A DNA stretch of 6,788 nucleotides from Rhodobacterales bacterium UBA3077 (GTDB taxonomy: Bacteria > Pseudomonadota > Alphaproteobacteria > Rhodobacterales > Rhodobacteraceae), in NCBI GenBank assembly GCA_002366685.1, contig DFBP01000157.1, positions 8,112 through 14,899 of the forward strand. Direction: 5' to 3'. The translations under genes were made by a program, and so were the position numbers. Numbering within the stretch: the stretch's first letter is position 1; each line of letters starts with the position of its first letter. The notes under the pieces were generated by a model. That model worked only from the letters and a program-made list of their open reading frames with translations. It was not told the origin of the DNA and did not search any database. Of the stretch, positions 1 to 5,412 are shown piece after piece.

Positions 1-113
1 CGCTCGGAGGCACCGATCAGCGTGGCGGCATTGCTTTCGTCTACCGCGCGCAGCAGCATCTGCCCCATGCGCCCCGAAACGCCCATCACCGCAATTTTTG
101 TCTGCTCGCCCAT
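1..113 (-). CDS. dapB: 4-hydroxy-tetrahydrodipicolinate reductase, N-terminal fragment
   Basis: DapB reduces the dihydrodipicolinate precursor with NAD(P)H in the diaminopimelate/lysine pathway in the cytoplasm. Only the first 37 codons lie in the window; the gene runs out past the left edge. Read on the minus strand from the ATG at 113-111, the protein begins MGEQTKIAVMGVSGRMGQML and continues to LIGASE. This holds the nucleotide-binding glycine loop (GVSGRMG, about residues 11-17) followed by a second beta strand ending in the GA(S/V)E-type segment seen in DapB. A GGGAG Shine-Dalgarno lies a few bases upstream of the ATG (plus-strand ctccc at 121-125), which fixes the start. The gene is divergent from rbfA, an arrangement I associate with Rhodobacterales. 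The fragment is short, but the glycine-loop context is distinctive. Confidence 0.88.
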   Translation of the reverse strand, partial: MGEQTKIAVMGVSGRMGQMLLRAVDESNAATLIGASE

Positions 114-140
114 AACTTTGCTCCCAAGCCCGTTTCTCCA

Positions 141-169
141 GCTTTACCCCGCCATATCCTTGACTTCAA
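141..169 (-). promoter_or_regulatory. Possible dapB promoter
   Basis: On the minus strand a TTGAAG (169-164) and a TAAAGC (146-141) are separated by exactly 17 bp, about 28 bp upstream of the dapB ATG. They match the sigma-70 consensus at 4/6 and 3/6 positions. The -10 box is weak and the call rests only on spacing and position. It overlaps the rbfA control region on the other strand, so the two genes would share a compact divergent regulatory region. Confidence 0.25.
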
Positions 170-189
170 CACGCTTGCCCGCCATATCC
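148..189. repeat. Perfect 12-bp direct repeat in the dapB-rbfA intergenic region
   Basis: CCCGCCATATCC occurs at 148-159 and again, identically, at 178-189. The copies start exactly 30 bp apart, close to three turns of the helix. The first copy ends directly at the TTGACT box (160-165) and the second covers the proposed -10 region just before the rbfA ATG. Two same-face copies flanking a promoter could be binding sites for a regulator, but no protein is identifiable from the sequence and chance duplication is possible. Confidence 0.5.
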
Positions 190-194
190 GCCCT
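160..194 (+). promoter_or_regulatory. Putative rbfA promoter, predicted leaderless
   Basis: A TTGACT box (160-165, 5/6 match to the sigma-70 -35) is followed after exactly 17 bp by CATATC (183-188), a weak -10 with 3/6 matches. Six bases separate that box from the ATG at 195, so the predicted +1 is the A of the start codon itself. The region just upstream of the ATG (gccatatccgccct) has no Shine-Dalgarno, which agrees with a leaderless message. The weak -10 keeps confidence moderate. Confidence 0.45.
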
Positions 195-602
195 ATGGCT
201 AAAAACAAAAATTCGAGTCGCGGCCCGGGCCAGCGGCAATTGCGCGTCGGAGAGAGTATCCGGCGTATTCTTTCCGAGGTTTTCGCCCGTGGCGAAATCC
301 ACGACCCGGAGCTTGCGCATGTGTCGATCACGGTGGGCGAGGTGCGCATGTCGTCCGACCTGAGCGTGGCCACGGTTTATGTGCTGCCGCTGGGCGGGCA
401 AAATGCGGCCGAGGTCGCCAAGGCACTGGCCCGCAACAAAGGCGAACTGCGCCATATTGTAACCAAAGAGCTGAACATCCGGTTTTCACCCGACCTGCGC
501 TTCCTGCCAGACCTCACATTTGACCAAATGGAAGAAACCAACCGGTTGCTCAGCCTTGACGCGGTCAAGCGTGACCTTGCCAAACCAGACGAGCCCGAAT
601 GA
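195..602 (+). CDS. rbfA: 30S ribosome-binding factor A (RbfA)
   Basis: RbfA is a single KH-type-II-fold protein that binds the immature 30S subunit and assists 16S rRNA 5'-end maturation, with a role in cold adaptation. The 135-residue product shows the family pattern: a basic disordered N-terminus (1-15), RQLRVGESIRRILSEVF (helix 1, about 14-30), the strand segment ITVGEVRMSSDLSVATVYVLPLG (about 45-67), KALARNKGELRHIVTKELNIRFSPDLRFLPD (about 77-106, with the helix-turn-strand of the KH fold), and an acidic tail. Length matches alphaproteobacterial RbfA. The ATG at 195 has no Shine-Dalgarno and no in-frame alternative just upstream; a leaderless start is proposed. Its stop overlaps the next start as ATGA (599-602), implying translational coupling. 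Confidence 0.95.
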   Translation: MAKNKNSSRGPGQRQLRVGESIRRILSEVFARGEIHDPELAHVSITVGEVRMSSDLSVATVYVLPLGGQNAAEVAKALARNKGELRHIVTKELNIRFSPDLRFLPDLTFDQMEETNRLLSLDAVKRDLAKPDEPE

Positions 603-1333
603 CAGAACCGCGCCTCAGCGTGATTTCGGCCCGGAACCAGCCGTTCAACTGCCTGATATCCCTAAAGGTCGGCAGCACTTTTCTGCGAAACCTGATCTAT
701 ATGCTCGACCATGGTGAAGCCTTTAGCACCAATGAAAAAGAGTTCCCTACCGGCCTGCTCAACCGTGAACTAACGGCGGTAGAGCTCGCAAACGAGGTTT
801 CTTTTTTTGTGGTGCGTGACCCGGTGGCGCGGTTTTTCTCTCTTTATTTCGATAAGGTCGTCGGCAAAGAGGATAACCGGTTTCCGTGGATTGTGGCGAA
901 GCTTAAAGAGCACCGAATCTTTCATGAAGGGCCCGAACTGAGCCTTGAGCAGCATCGTGAAAACTGTATGTCTTTGCTCGGCTTCTTAGGGGTGCGGTTG
1001 CGCGGCAAAACCAAAGGTTCGATCAATGCCCATTGGGTCAAGCAAATCACCCGGGCAGAAAAAGCCATCCCGTTCGGCCTGCACCCCTTGATGCTCGAAA
1101 ATCTGGAAGCCCAGCTTGTTCAAATTGCAGAAAACCGGATTGACGGGCTTGAGCAGGCAATCTCTCGTGTGCAAAGCCGTAACCGTTCCCCGCAAATAGC
1201 ATCGGTAGTAGATATTTTGACTACAGAAATGCATCAAAAAATCGCATCGCTTTACCCCGAAGATATCCAGCTTTATGACTTTGTCAAAACCGGATGGGAA
1301 GTCCTTGGCCGCCCGCCCGAGATCAAACTTTAG
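599..1333 (+). CDS. Sulfotransferase family 2-like protein
   Basis: Predicted PAPS-dependent sulfotransferase of the carbohydrate/HNK-1 type (Sulfotransfer_2), 244 residues. Two family signatures are visible. A 5'-phosphosulfate-binding loop, LKVGSTFLR at residues 22-30, keeps the Lys and Ser-Thr of the usual (P)KxxST pattern. A 3'-phosphate-binding motif, VVRDPVARFFSLYFDKV at 71-87, matches the typical RDPxxRxxSxYxxK. The C-terminal LYPEDIQLYDF (218-228) matches the YxxDxxLY segment common at the end of these proteins. There is no signal peptide or membrane segment, so a cytoplasmic enzyme is likely. The acceptor (sugar, lipid or small molecule) cannot be told. It overlaps rbfA by ATGA and ends 9 bp before truB, so it is co-transcribed with translation genes although no role in translation is evident; it looks like an insertion into the rbfA-truB pair. 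Family assignment is moderately sure, substrate unknown. Confidence 0.75.
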   Translation: MTEPRLSVISARNQPFNCLISLKVGSTFLRNLIYMLDHGEAFSTNEKEFPTGLLNRELTAVELANEVSFFVVRDPVARFFSLYFDKVVGKEDNRFPWIVAKLKEHRIFHEGPELSLEQHRENCMSLLGFLGVRLRGKTKGSINAHWVKQITRAEKAIPFGLHPLMLENLEAQLVQIAENRIDGLEQAISRVQSRNRSPQIASVVDILTTEMHQKIASLYPEDIQLYDFVKTGWEVLGRPPEIKL

Positions 1334-1342
1334 GAGCCACTG

Positions 1343-2254
1343 ATGGCAAGACGTAAAAAGGGCCGGCCCGTTCATGGCTGGCTGGTGATTGATAAACCTT
1401 TGGGCATGACATCTAGCGCTGTGGTCAACAAAGCCAAATGGGCGTTTGATGCGCAAAAAGCCGGCCATGCCGGTACGCTGGACCCGGACGCCTCCGGCGT
1501 GCTCGCCATCGCTTTTGGCGAGGCTACAAAAACCGTTCCTTATGTCACCGATTCCTTAAAAGCCTACCGCTTTACGGTGCGGCTTGGGGAAGCCACCAAC
1601 ACCGATGATGCCGAAGGCGAGATCATCGCAACAAGTGAAAACCGCCCGACCGAAGCCGATATTCGCGCCGCGTTGCCCGCCTTCACTGGTGACATCATGC
1701 AGGTCCCACCGCAATTTTCAGCGGTGAAGGTCGACGGCGAGCGTGCTTACAAACGCGCCCGTGACGGGGAGGAAATGAACCTGAAGGCGCGTCCGCTGTT
1801 TGTCGAAAGCCTGGAATTGATCGAAATGCCGGATGCCGACCACGCCGTGATGGAGATGACCTGCGGCAAAGGCGGTTATGTGCGCTCGGTAGCCCGTGAC
1901 CTTGGCCACGCCCTTGGCTGCTATGGCCATGTTATCGCTTTGCGTCGCCTCTGGGCGGGCCCATTCGAGATCGAGGACTCGATACCCTTCGAAAAGTTGG
2001 ACGAGATGGCCAAGGACCCTGCGCTCGATGAATTCCTGCTGCCACTGGAAGCGGGATTAAACGATCTGGATGAGCTGCCTTGCACGGCTGAGGGCGCAGC
2101 CAAGCTCCGCAATGGCAACGCCGGTATGGTACTGGCTTCCGATGTTGAATACGGCGAGGAATGCTGGGCCTCGCTCGACGGTGTACCGGTCGCCATCGGC
2201 ATCTATAAGGCAGGAGAGCTTCACCCTTCGCGGGTTTTTGTTTTGGAGGCTTAA
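1343..2254 (+). CDS. truB: tRNA pseudouridine(55) synthase TruB
   Basis: TruB converts U55 to pseudouridine in the T-loop of tRNAs and also acts as a tRNA chaperone. The 303-residue protein has the standard order of motifs: HGWLVIDKPLGMTS (11-24), the catalytic loop GHAGTLDPDASGVL (41-54) with the nucleophile Asp47, the KVDGERAY segment (129-136) with the conserved Tyr that stacks in the active site, and GGYVRSVARDLG (177-188), the RSxxxDLG region. The C-terminal part (about 245-303) is the variable extension. An AGGAG Shine-Dalgarno at 1332-1336 lies 6 bp before the ATG and overlaps the stop of the upstream sulfotransferase gene. Together with rbfA it forms the translation part of this operon. 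Confidence 0.97.
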   Translation: MARRKKGRPVHGWLVIDKPLGMTSSAVVNKAKWAFDAQKAGHAGTLDPDASGVLAIAFGEATKTVPYVTDSLKAYRFTVRLGEATNTDDAEGEIIATSENRPTEADIRAALPAFTGDIMQVPPQFSAVKVDGERAYKRARDGEEMNLKARPLFVESLELIEMPDADHAVMEMTCGKGGYVRSVARDLGHALGCYGHVIALRRLWAGPFEIEDSIPFEKLDEMAKDPALDEFLLPLEAGLNDLDELPCTAEGAAKLRNGNAGMVLASDVEYGEECWASLDGVPVAIGIYKAGELHPSRVFVLEA

Positions 2255-2255
2255 A

Positions 2256-2942
2256 ATGCAAAACGAGCTGGGCCAACCGATAGGGGAATCGCTCGAATGG
2301 GAGGGAGCTAAACCGCCACCAAGCGTGGTGTTGAAAGGCCAATATTGCCGGATCGAACCGTTGACTCCGGCCCATGCGGAAGATCTTTTTGATGCCACAC
2401 AGGCAGACCCCGATGGCGGCAACTGGACTTATCTATTTGAAGACCCGATCCAAAGCGCCTCTGAATTTGAATCTTGGGCCATTAAGGCCAGCCAAAGCAA
2501 AGACCCGCTTTTTCATGCGATCATAAGTGCCGAGACCGGCAAGGCCGTTGGCTATGCTACCTATATGCGCATTGATCCAGTCATGGGTGTGATCGAGATT
2601 GGCAATATTCATATGTCTCCGGCGCTGCAAGGCACCCGTGCCTCAACCGAAGCGATGTATCTGATGATGAAGCAAGCCTTTGCCCTTGGCTACCGCCGCT
2701 ATGAATGGAAGTGCGACAGCCTAAACGCACCTTCCCGCCGCGCCGCCGAGCGGCTCGGGTTTTCCTTTGAGGGAATCTTCCGGCAAGCGCTCGTTTACAA
2801 AGGCCGCAATCGTGATACCGCATGGTTTTCGGTGATCGGCAGCGAATGGCCTGCTTTGCAAAAAGCTTTTGAAGCCTGGCTGGCGCCACGCAATTTTGGG
2901 GCTTCCGGCGAACAGCTGGCTAAATTGCAAGATTTTCGGTAA
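2256..2942 (+). CDS. GNAT-family N-acetyltransferase, RimJ/RimL-like
   Basis: Predicted acetyl-CoA-dependent N-acetyltransferase of the Acetyltransf_3/COG1670 group, 228 residues. Visible elements are the N-terminal strand YCRIEPLTPAHAEDLF (30-45); the central strand AVGYATYMRID (97-107); GVIEIGNIHMSP (111-122) leading to the acetyl-CoA pyrophosphate-binding region LQGTRASTEAMYLM (124-137); RRYEWKCDSLNAPSRRAAERLGFSFEG (147-173), the usual N-x-x-S-x-x-x-x-E-x-LGF signature; and RQALVYKGRNRDTAWFSVIGSEW (176-198). The substrate could be a protein N-terminus, an amino acid or a small amine. The ATG at 2256 is chosen over upstream in-frame codons because GGAGG at 2246-2250 sits 5 bp before it and the upstream stretch is truB sequence. 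It starts one base after the truB stop, so it is probably co-transcribed with truB. Confidence 0.88.
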   Translation: MQNELGQPIGESLEWEGAKPPPSVVLKGQYCRIEPLTPAHAEDLFDATQADPDGGNWTYLFEDPIQSASEFESWAIKASQSKDPLFHAIISAETGKAVGYATYMRIDPVMGVIEIGNIHMSPALQGTRASTEAMYLMMKQAFALGYRRYEWKCDSLNAPSRRAAERLGFSFEGIFRQALVYKGRNRDTAWFSVIGSEWPALQKAFEAWLAPRNFGASGEQLAKLQDFR

Positions 2943-2985
2943 TATTCTTGACTTGACTTCTCTTGTCCAGCATTCTGCCGAATAT
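2942..2985. promoter_or_regulatory. Candidate operator around the lrp promoter (inverted repeats)
   Basis: ATATTC at 2942-2947 and GAATAT at 2980-2985 form a perfect 6-bp inverted repeat that brackets the proposed lrp promoter; a shorter ATTC...GAAT (2972-2983) and CAAGA...TCTTG (2928-2932 / 2946-2950) overlap it. AT-rich dyad sites at their own promoters are usual for Lrp/AsnC proteins, so autoregulation is a reasonable inference. The repeats are short and may be chance. Confidence 0.3.
2948..2983 (+). promoter_or_regulatory. Putative lrp-lysE promoter, predicted leaderless
   Basis: Two overlapping TTGACT boxes lie at 2948-2953 and 2953-2958. From the first, a 17-bp spacer leads to CATTCT (2971-2976, 3/6 match to the -10), then 7 bp to the ATG at 2984. 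The predicted transcript starts at or one base from the start codon, and no Shine-Dalgarno is present before that ATG. The geometry is nearly identical to that of the rbfA promoter. Confidence 0.45.
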
Positions 2986-3433
2986 GGATGACATAGACCG
3001 CAAAATCGCCAGTATTCTTCAGGAAGACTGCCGCACTTCGTCCGCCAGCATTGCAGAGGCTGTTGGTGTCTCGGTTTCAACGGCCAGCGAGCGTGTTCGG
3101 CGCTTGGCGGCAAACGGCACTGTTACCGCGTGGCGGGCGGTGCTCGACCCGCAAACCGTGGGTGCGGGGCTGTGCTGCTTCGTGCTGATCGACATGGCCT
3201 ATGAGGGCGAAGACCTCGCCAAATACGCGCTGCAAGCGCGGCCCGAGGTGCAGGAATTACACCATATTAGCGGCAGCCATTCCTACCTTGCCAAAATCCG
3301 GGTGGCGGACACTGCCGCCATGCAGCGGTTTTTGCAAGATGTGGTAAAGCCACTCAAAGCGGTCACCCGAACGGAAAGTATGATCGTACTCGATAGCGCC
3401 AAGGAAACCACCGAAGTATTGATCACTACATGA
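2984..3433 (+). CDS. Lrp/AsnC-family transcriptional regulator
   Basis: DNA-binding regulator of the leucine-responsive family, which usually senses an amino acid and assembles as dimers to octamers. The 149-residue product starts MDDIDRKIASILQEDCRTS, the canonical first helix of the family. The helix-turn-helix spans about residues 20-45 (SASIAEAVGVSVSTASERVRRLAANG). A linker strand, VTAWRAVLDPQTVG (47-60), precedes the C-terminal RAM ligand/oligomerisation domain, which includes VQELHHISGSHSYLAKIRV (89-107) with the hallmark G-x-x-x-Y turn. A TTG at 2963 would add seven residues, but the ATG at 2984 gives the normal family start. Its stop overlaps lysE as ATGA, so it most likely controls export of an amino acid through that neighbour, with the amino acid as effector. 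Effector identity is not visible. Confidence 0.92.
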   Translation: MDDIDRKIASILQEDCRTSSASIAEAVGVSVSTASERVRRLAANGTVTAWRAVLDPQTVGAGLCCFVLIDMAYEGEDLAKYALQARPEVQELHHISGSHSYLAKIRVADTAAMQRFLQDVVKPLKAVTRTESMIVLDSAKETTEVLITT

Positions 3434-4041
3434 GCGCCCTTTTGAGCGGAATCGGAGTCGGTTTTGCCGTGGCTATGCCCGTTGGGCCGATCGGTATTTT
3501 GTGCATCAAGCGCAGCCTGAAAGACGGCTACGCAGCGGGTCTGGCCACCGGACTGGGAGCTGCCACGGCTGATGCGTCCTATGGCCTGCTGGTCGCCCTC
3601 GGGCTCAGCTTTTCGGGGCTGATGGCGCAAGCACAAGCGCTCCAGTTCGGCGGGGGCATTTTGATTATAATCCTTGGATTATTCAGCCTGCGCGGTTTTT
3701 TCTTTCCGAAGCCGAAAGCTGAAATCGGAACCGCGACTCGAAATTTGTTGTCGGCATGGTTCAGCACCTATCTGCTCACCCTGACCAACCCCATGACCAT
3801 CCTTGCCTTTGTTGGCCTGATCGCCGGACTCGGCACGGCAAGCGCCTCGGGTCCATATTGGTTGGTGCTTGGCGTATTTATCGGCTCGCTGCTGTGGTGG
3901 CTAATTTTGGTGCAGGGGGTTTTGCTACTGAAATCGCGGCTTCCGATGGATGCCTTGCGGTGGCTGGATTTCATCTCTGGCATGGTGCTTTTAATTTGGG
4001 GCGCATGGATCGCCGCCAGTGCGGGCGCATTTTTGAAGTAA
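3430..4041 (+). CDS. LysE/RhtB-family amino acid exporter
   Basis: Predicted inner-membrane exporter of the LysE/RhtB superfamily, 203 residues, within the family's usual length of about 200. The N-terminal signature is clear: a first hydrophobic helix (about 3-26) carrying AMPVGPIGILCIKRSLKDG (15-33), then GLATGLGAATADASYGLL (38-54). Further hydrophobic segments lie at about 72-91, 111-135, 142-168 and 178-199, giving the expected six. The NP pair in TLTNPMTILAFVGL (117-130) is the second family motif. There is no good Shine-Dalgarno before the ATG, which overlaps the lrp stop (ATGA), so translation probably depends on coupling to lrp. By analogy with known regulator-exporter pairs it should export the amino acid sensed by the Lrp protein; whether basic, branched or hydroxylated cannot be read from the sequence. 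Confidence 0.92.
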   Translation: MSALLSGIGVGFAVAMPVGPIGILCIKRSLKDGYAAGLATGLGAATADASYGLLVALGLSFSGLMAQAQALQFGGGILIIILGLFSLRGFFFPKPKAEIGTATRNLLSAWFSTYLLTLTNPMTILAFVGLIAGLGTASASGPYWLVLGVFIGSLLWWLILVQGVLLLKSRLPMDALRWLDFISGMVLLIWGAWIAASAGAFLK

Positions 4042-4047
4042 CTTCAA
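4033..4047. repeat. 15-bp perfect palindrome over the lysE stop codon
   Basis: TTGAAGT (4033-4039) and ACTTCAA (4041-4047) are exact inverted copies around a single A, and the lysE TAA (4039-4041) lies at the centre. The right half also begins the outer arm of the larger palindromic element that follows. No T-run follows, so it is not a standard intrinsic terminator. Confidence 0.5.
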
Positions 4048-4125
4048 GAATGGAGCTGCGGCGCTGTGGCCTCGCTTCGCTCGGCGCTTGCGCATTCCTG
4101 CAGCCCGCAGCTTGATTTACTTGAA
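4043..4125. repeat. Palindromic REP-like element downstream of lysE
   Basis: The 105-bp gap between lysE and the DUF1643 gene is dominated by one nested inverted repeat. Outer arms are TTCAAG (4043-4048) and CTTGAA (4120-4125). The main stem pairs AGCTGCGG (4054-4061) with CCGCAGCT (4105-4112) and, after a one-base bulge (C4062), GCTG (4063-4066) with CAGC (4101-4104): twelve pairs in all. The loop (4067-4100) is GC-rich with a repetitive cgctt/cgctc/gcgctt run. A stem of this size in a gene-free gap is typical of dispersed palindromic (REP/BIME-like) repeats; it could also stop or stabilise mRNA between the lysE transcript and the next genes. It lacks the trailing T-run of an intrinsic terminator. 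Only one copy is in the window, so membership of a repeat family is inference. Confidence 0.6.
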
Positions 4126-4146
4126 AATATCTGGCAGGTGAATCTT

Positions 4147-4653
4147 ATGATAACACGCCATTTCACCAAGGGTGACGCCGTTTCCGAGGCCACCTATTCC
4201 GACTGCGAAACCTATCGCTACGCGCTCACCCGTGTCTGGGATACGGCGGGCCGCAAAGTGCTGTTTTTAATGCTGAACCCGAGCACCGCCACCGAGGTGC
4301 AAAATGACCCGACTGTCGAACGCTGCGAGCGCCGCGCCCGCACGCTCGGGTTTGGCGCCTTTCGCGTGTGCAATATTTTTGCCTATCGCGCGACCGACCC
4401 GCGCGACATGCGGGCGGCCGATGATCCGGTTGGCCCCGGGAATGATATTGCCATATTAGATGCAATCGAGTGGGCTGATGAAGTTGTGGCGGGCTGGGGC
4501 AACCACGGTGAACACCTGACTCGCGGTAAAGCGGTTGAGACCTTGCTACGCGGCCAACCAAAAGCGCCCAAGCATCTCGGCCTGACCAAAGTTGGGCACC
4601 CGACCCATCCGCTCTATATCGGATACAAAGTGCAGCCGGAGGCATGGTGGTAA
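4147..4653 (+). CDS. DUF1643 domain protein
   Basis: Protein of the DUF1643 family, 168 residues, function unknown to me. Recognisable family blocks are KVLFLMLNPSTATE (37-50), NDPTVERCERRARTLGFG (53-70), FRVCNIFAYRATDPRDMR (72-89), DEVVAGWGNHG (111-121) and LGLTKVGHPTHPLY (144-157). The pattern of conserved Asn, Asp, Arg, Trp-Gly and His-Pro residues suggests an enzyme or nucleotide-type binding fold, but that is only an impression. It has no signal peptide or membrane segment. The ATG at 4147 is preferred because AGGTG (4136-4140) lies 6 bp upstream; a longer reading from a GTG at 4066 would translate the palindromic element and is unlikely. Its TAA overlaps the SDR start (TAATG at 4651-4655), so it probably heads the operon with the SDR and SHMT-like genes. 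Confidence 0.9.
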   Translation: MITRHFTKGDAVSEATYSDCETYRYALTRVWDTAGRKVLFLMLNPSTATEVQNDPTVERCERRARTLGFGAFRVCNIFAYRATDPRDMRAADDPVGPGNDIAILDAIEWADEVVAGWGNHGEHLTRGKAVETLLRGQPKAPKHLGLTKVGHPTHPLYIGYKVQPEAWW

Positions 4654-5402
4654 TGCGTAAAATAGCAATCATAACCGGTGCAAGCCGTGGTATTGGCGCA
4701 GCTACGGCAGAGCTGGCCGCCAAATCGGGCTATGATATCTGCCTGAATTACCTGAGCAATGATGCCCGCGCCGCCGAGGTGGTCGCCACTTGCGAAGGGC
4801 ACGGCGCGCGGGCAATAGCGGTTCGCGGAGATGTGGCGGTTGAAGCTGATGTCGAGGCTCTGTTTGAGGCCTGCGACGCCGAGCTTGGAGCCGTGGATTT
4901 ACTGGTCAATAACGCTGGCATTATCGGCCAAGCCTCAAGAGTTGACGGCTTGCCCGCCGAGGTTCTGCAGCAAACCTTTGCGGTTAACGTTTTTGGCACC
5001 ATTTATTGCGCCCGTCAGGCTGCTCTGCGAATGTCCTCCAAATATGGCGGCGAAGGTGGGGCGATTGTGAACCTTTCCTCCATTGCCGCCACCATCGGCA
5101 GCGCCGGTGAATATGTGCATTATGCCGCCTCGAAAGGCGCGGTTGACAGCTTCACCATCGGCATGGCGCGCGAAGTCGGGCGCGAGGGCATTCGCGTGAA
5201 CTCGGTGCAGGCCGGCACGGCAGATACCGAAGTCCATACCATCGGTGGAGGCAACCCGGACCGCCCGGCCATGGTGGCGGCAACTTCGGCTTTGGGCCGC
5301 GTGGCCACAGCGCATGAAATTGCCGAAGCCATTATGTGGCTTGGTTCGGACAAAGCGAGTTACGCAACCGGCACCATCCTGCGGGTTGGTGGCGGGCTAT
5401 AG
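4653..5402 (+). CDS. SDR-family NAD(P)-dependent oxidoreductase (YgfF-like)
   Basis: Classical short-chain dehydrogenase/reductase, 249 residues, the normal length. The cofactor motif TGASRGIG is at 8-15 and NNAG at 86-89. The catalytic tetrad is complete: Asn112 (VNVFG), Ser143 (NLSS), Tyr157 and Lys161 (YAASK). The segment VQAGTADTEVHTIGGGNPDR (185-204) and the ending SDKASYATGTILRVGGG closely resemble E. coli YgfF, a putative oxidoreductase, from memory of that sequence. The substrate is unknown. Two in-frame ATGs compete: 4644 and 4653. GGAGG at 4638-4642 is only 1 bp from the first but 10 bp from the second, and the second makes a TAATG overlap with the upstream stop, so 4653 is chosen. 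The SHMT-like gene follows after 10 bp; an oxidoreductase step on a beta-hydroxy amino acid or derived carbonyl compound is conceivable but untested. Confidence 0.93.
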   Translation: MRKIAIITGASRGIGAATAELAAKSGYDICLNYLSNDARAAEVVATCEGHGARAIAVRGDVAVEADVEALFEACDAELGAVDLLVNNAGIIGQASRVDGLPAEVLQQTFAVNVFGTIYCARQAALRMSSKYGGEGGAIVNLSSIAATIGSAGEYVHYAASKGAVDSFTIGMAREVGREGIRVNSVQAGTADTEVHTIGGGNPDRPAMVAATSALGRVATAHEIAEAIMWLGSDKASYATGTILRVGGGL

Positions 5403-5412
5403 GGAGAGCAGC

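Noticed and set aside
802..808. Run of seven T in the sulfotransferase-like gene as a phase-variation tract
   Set aside because: Seven bases is short for slippage-based switching, the frame is intact, and the run simply encodes part of a Ser-Phe-Phe strand.
2070..2255. A longer reading of the GNAT gene starting inside truB
   Set aside because: The extra 62 residues lie within truB coding sequence in another frame and carry no GNAT features; GGAGG directly before the ATG at 2256 fixes the start.
2928..2950. CAAGA/TCTTG hairpin at the end of the GNAT gene as a terminator
   Set aside because: Only five pairs with a 13-base loop and no T-tract; it is better regarded as part of the lrp control region or as chance.
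2963..2983. TTG start for the Lrp protein
   Set aside because: The seven added residues precede the usual family start and lie inside the proposed promoter; the ATG at 2984 is the better choice.
4054..4112. The stem after lysE as a rho-independent terminator
   Set aside because: The loop is 34 bases long and no T-run follows the stem on either strand.
4066..4146. A GTG-initiated N-terminal extension of the DUF1643 protein
   Set aside because: It translates the palindromic element; AGGTG at 4136-4140 and the normal family N-terminus support the ATG at 4147.
4226..4723. Long minus-strand open frame opposite DUF1643 and the SDR start
   Set aside because: Basic, Arg/Pro-rich low-complexity translation typical of an antisense shadow in GC-rich DNA; it spans two well-supported plus-strand genes and has no recognisable motif. 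The other minus-strand frames over 599-6735 were set aside for the same reason.
5245..5412. A 56-residue N-terminal extension of the SHMT-like enzyme
   Set aside because: It overlaps the end of the SDR gene out of frame, has no SHMT similarity, and a Shine-Dalgarno precedes the ATG at 5413.
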